Below, in pieces: positions 5,276-5,777 of a DNA stretch of 5,777 nucleotides (position 1 is the first letter of the stretch; each line of letters starts with the position of its first letter). The translations under genes and the position numbers were made by a program. Below the pieces are notes generated by a model. The model was not told where the DNA came from. It ran no database searches and was given only the letters and a program-made list of their open reading frames with translations. The stretch is from Chloroflexota bacterium (GTDB lineage: Bacteria; Chloroflexota; FW602-bin22; JACPRP01): the NCBI GenBank assembly GCA_016210495.1, contig JACQUC010000213.1, forward strand, positions 1 through 5,777. Reading direction: 5' to 3'.

Positions 5276-5674
5276 TCACGGTATGGCGAAGACAGACTCC
5301 GCCGGAGCCTTGGGTATGATCTTAAGCTCGAGGGCTCGGTCGATGATGTGCTGAGCGTTCTTGATCACGTCGGCGTCCCAACGGGTCGCGTACACAGGCG
5401 GGATGCGCTTCTTGGCCATGTCCACCTGCTGCGGGTTCTTCAGGCCGATGGCGTCCTTGACGTCCTCCACGGTCTCAGGATGATCCTGCACGTACTTCGC
5501 CGCTTCCAGGAAGGTGTTGAGCAATCCCTTGGCCGTCTCGCGATTCTGGTTGTACCAGTCGCGGTGCGCTCCCAGACCGACAAAGAACATCGGCTGGCCG
5601 GTTATCTCTTTCCACAGGTCGTTAGCGGCGGCGAGCTGCCTGAAGTCTCCCGAATCTATCTGAGATCCGTGCAT
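5276..5674 (-). CDS. ABC transporter solute-binding protein, C-terminal part (NMT1/SsuA/TauA-like)
   Basis: The 132 residues read here match the C-terminal lobe of nitrate/sulfonate/taurine-type periplasmic binding proteins. Visible are the AIMHGSQIDSG hinge-like start, DLWKEITGQPMFFVGLGAHRDWYNQN (19-44), the helix ETAKGLLNTFLEAAKYVQDHPETV (46-69), and a helical tail ending VFAIP. Such proteins usually exceed 300 residues, so the N-terminal lobe and signal peptide lie upstream or are lost. The ATG at 5674 is an internal Met and not the true start: the same frame continues to 5701, where it meets TAG (5702-5704). The stop lies 18 nt before the UbiD start, indicating co-transcription. The likely role is capture of the acid metabolised by the UbiD enzymes, or of its product; that link is inferred from context. 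Confidence 0.75.
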   Translation of the reverse strand: MHGSQIDSGDFRQLAAANDLWKEITGQPMFFVGLGAHRDWYNQNRETAKGLLNTFLEAAKYVQDHPETVEDVKDAIGLKNPQQVDMAKKRIPPVYATRWDADVIKNAQHIIDRALELKIIPKAPAESVFAIP

Positions 5675-5777
5675 AATGGCATGCTGGCGATCAAGGCCAC
5701 TCTAGCCCTACGTTATGCCGAAGCTGATTTGTGGGCTGCCAGGTCGCTATGTCATCAGGCCAAGACGCGGGACTAGA
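5675..5777 (-). pseudogene. Frame-disrupted upstream part of the solute-binding protein gene
   Basis: Protein-like segments continue upstream of 5674 but change frame. In the frame of the C-terminal part the edge reads VPRLGLMT and then TAG. Next, one frame over, come SDLAAHKSASA, a TAA, and RARVALI. The original frame resumes with DRQHAIMHG, preceded there by two TAGs. Joined, they give the usual 'LGLxxSDL...ARVALI..qhAIMHG' course of this protein family. Either the gene is decaying, or the sequence near this edge contains indel and base errors. Confidence 0.45.

Noticed and set aside
5039..5776. A 245-codon plus-strand open frame at the right end
   Set aside because: It lies antisense to the UbiD start and the binding-protein gene, which have clear motifs and a ribosome-binding site; nothing recognisable is in its translation.

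Overview
This is a bacterial chromosome segment with moderately high GC. Every gene I can support lies on the minus strand. No rRNA or tRNA gene and no CRISPR array is visible. The lineage cannot be fixed from this window. The intergenic DNA holds two kinds of structured repeat that I associate with large environmental genomes (Planctomycetota, Armatimonadota and similar phyla), but that is recollection and not evidence.

Layout, in the direction of transcription (high to low coordinates). (1) 5777-2434 is a three-gene catabolic or transport unit. It begins with the C-terminal part of an ABC-type solute-binding protein (NMT1/SsuA/TauA-like), whose upstream part is broken by frame changes at the window edge. 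Two complete, divergent UbiD-family prenylated-FMN (de)carboxylases follow, 18 nt downstream and then 1 nt apart. Both keep all the residues expected for metal, cofactor and catalysis. The likely theme is uptake of a carboxylated, possibly aromatic, compound and its reversible decarboxylation. (2) 2433-2113 has no gene. It is a hairpin repeat (2113-2131 plus 2351-2433) that appears to be split by a 219-bp MITE-like insert (2132-2350) with its own terminal and internal inverted repeats. A 9-bp direct repeat flanks the insert, and removing the insert plus one copy restores a nearly perfect 33-position stem. (3) 2087-1347 is a type II toxin-antitoxin operon: a sigma70-like promoter whose -10 lies inside a 26-bp palindromic operator, a Phd/YefM-like antitoxin, and a RelE/ParE-type toxin. 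(4) 1346-1075 has no gene and carries a GC-rich, hairpin-forming element (1139-1273). (5) 1074-40 is a two-gene operon: a promoter straddled by an 8+8 dyad, a 160-residue protein of unknown function with an N-terminal CxxCxC motif, and a dCMP/cytidine deaminase.

The two small operons share one arrangement: the second gene starts with GTG six bases after the first gene's stop and lacks a good Shine-Dalgarno sequence, which suggests translational coupling. The stretch 1-39 is the 3' flank of the deaminase gene and shows no clear terminator. The stretches 1081-1138, 1274-1346 and 2088-2112 show nothing I can name.
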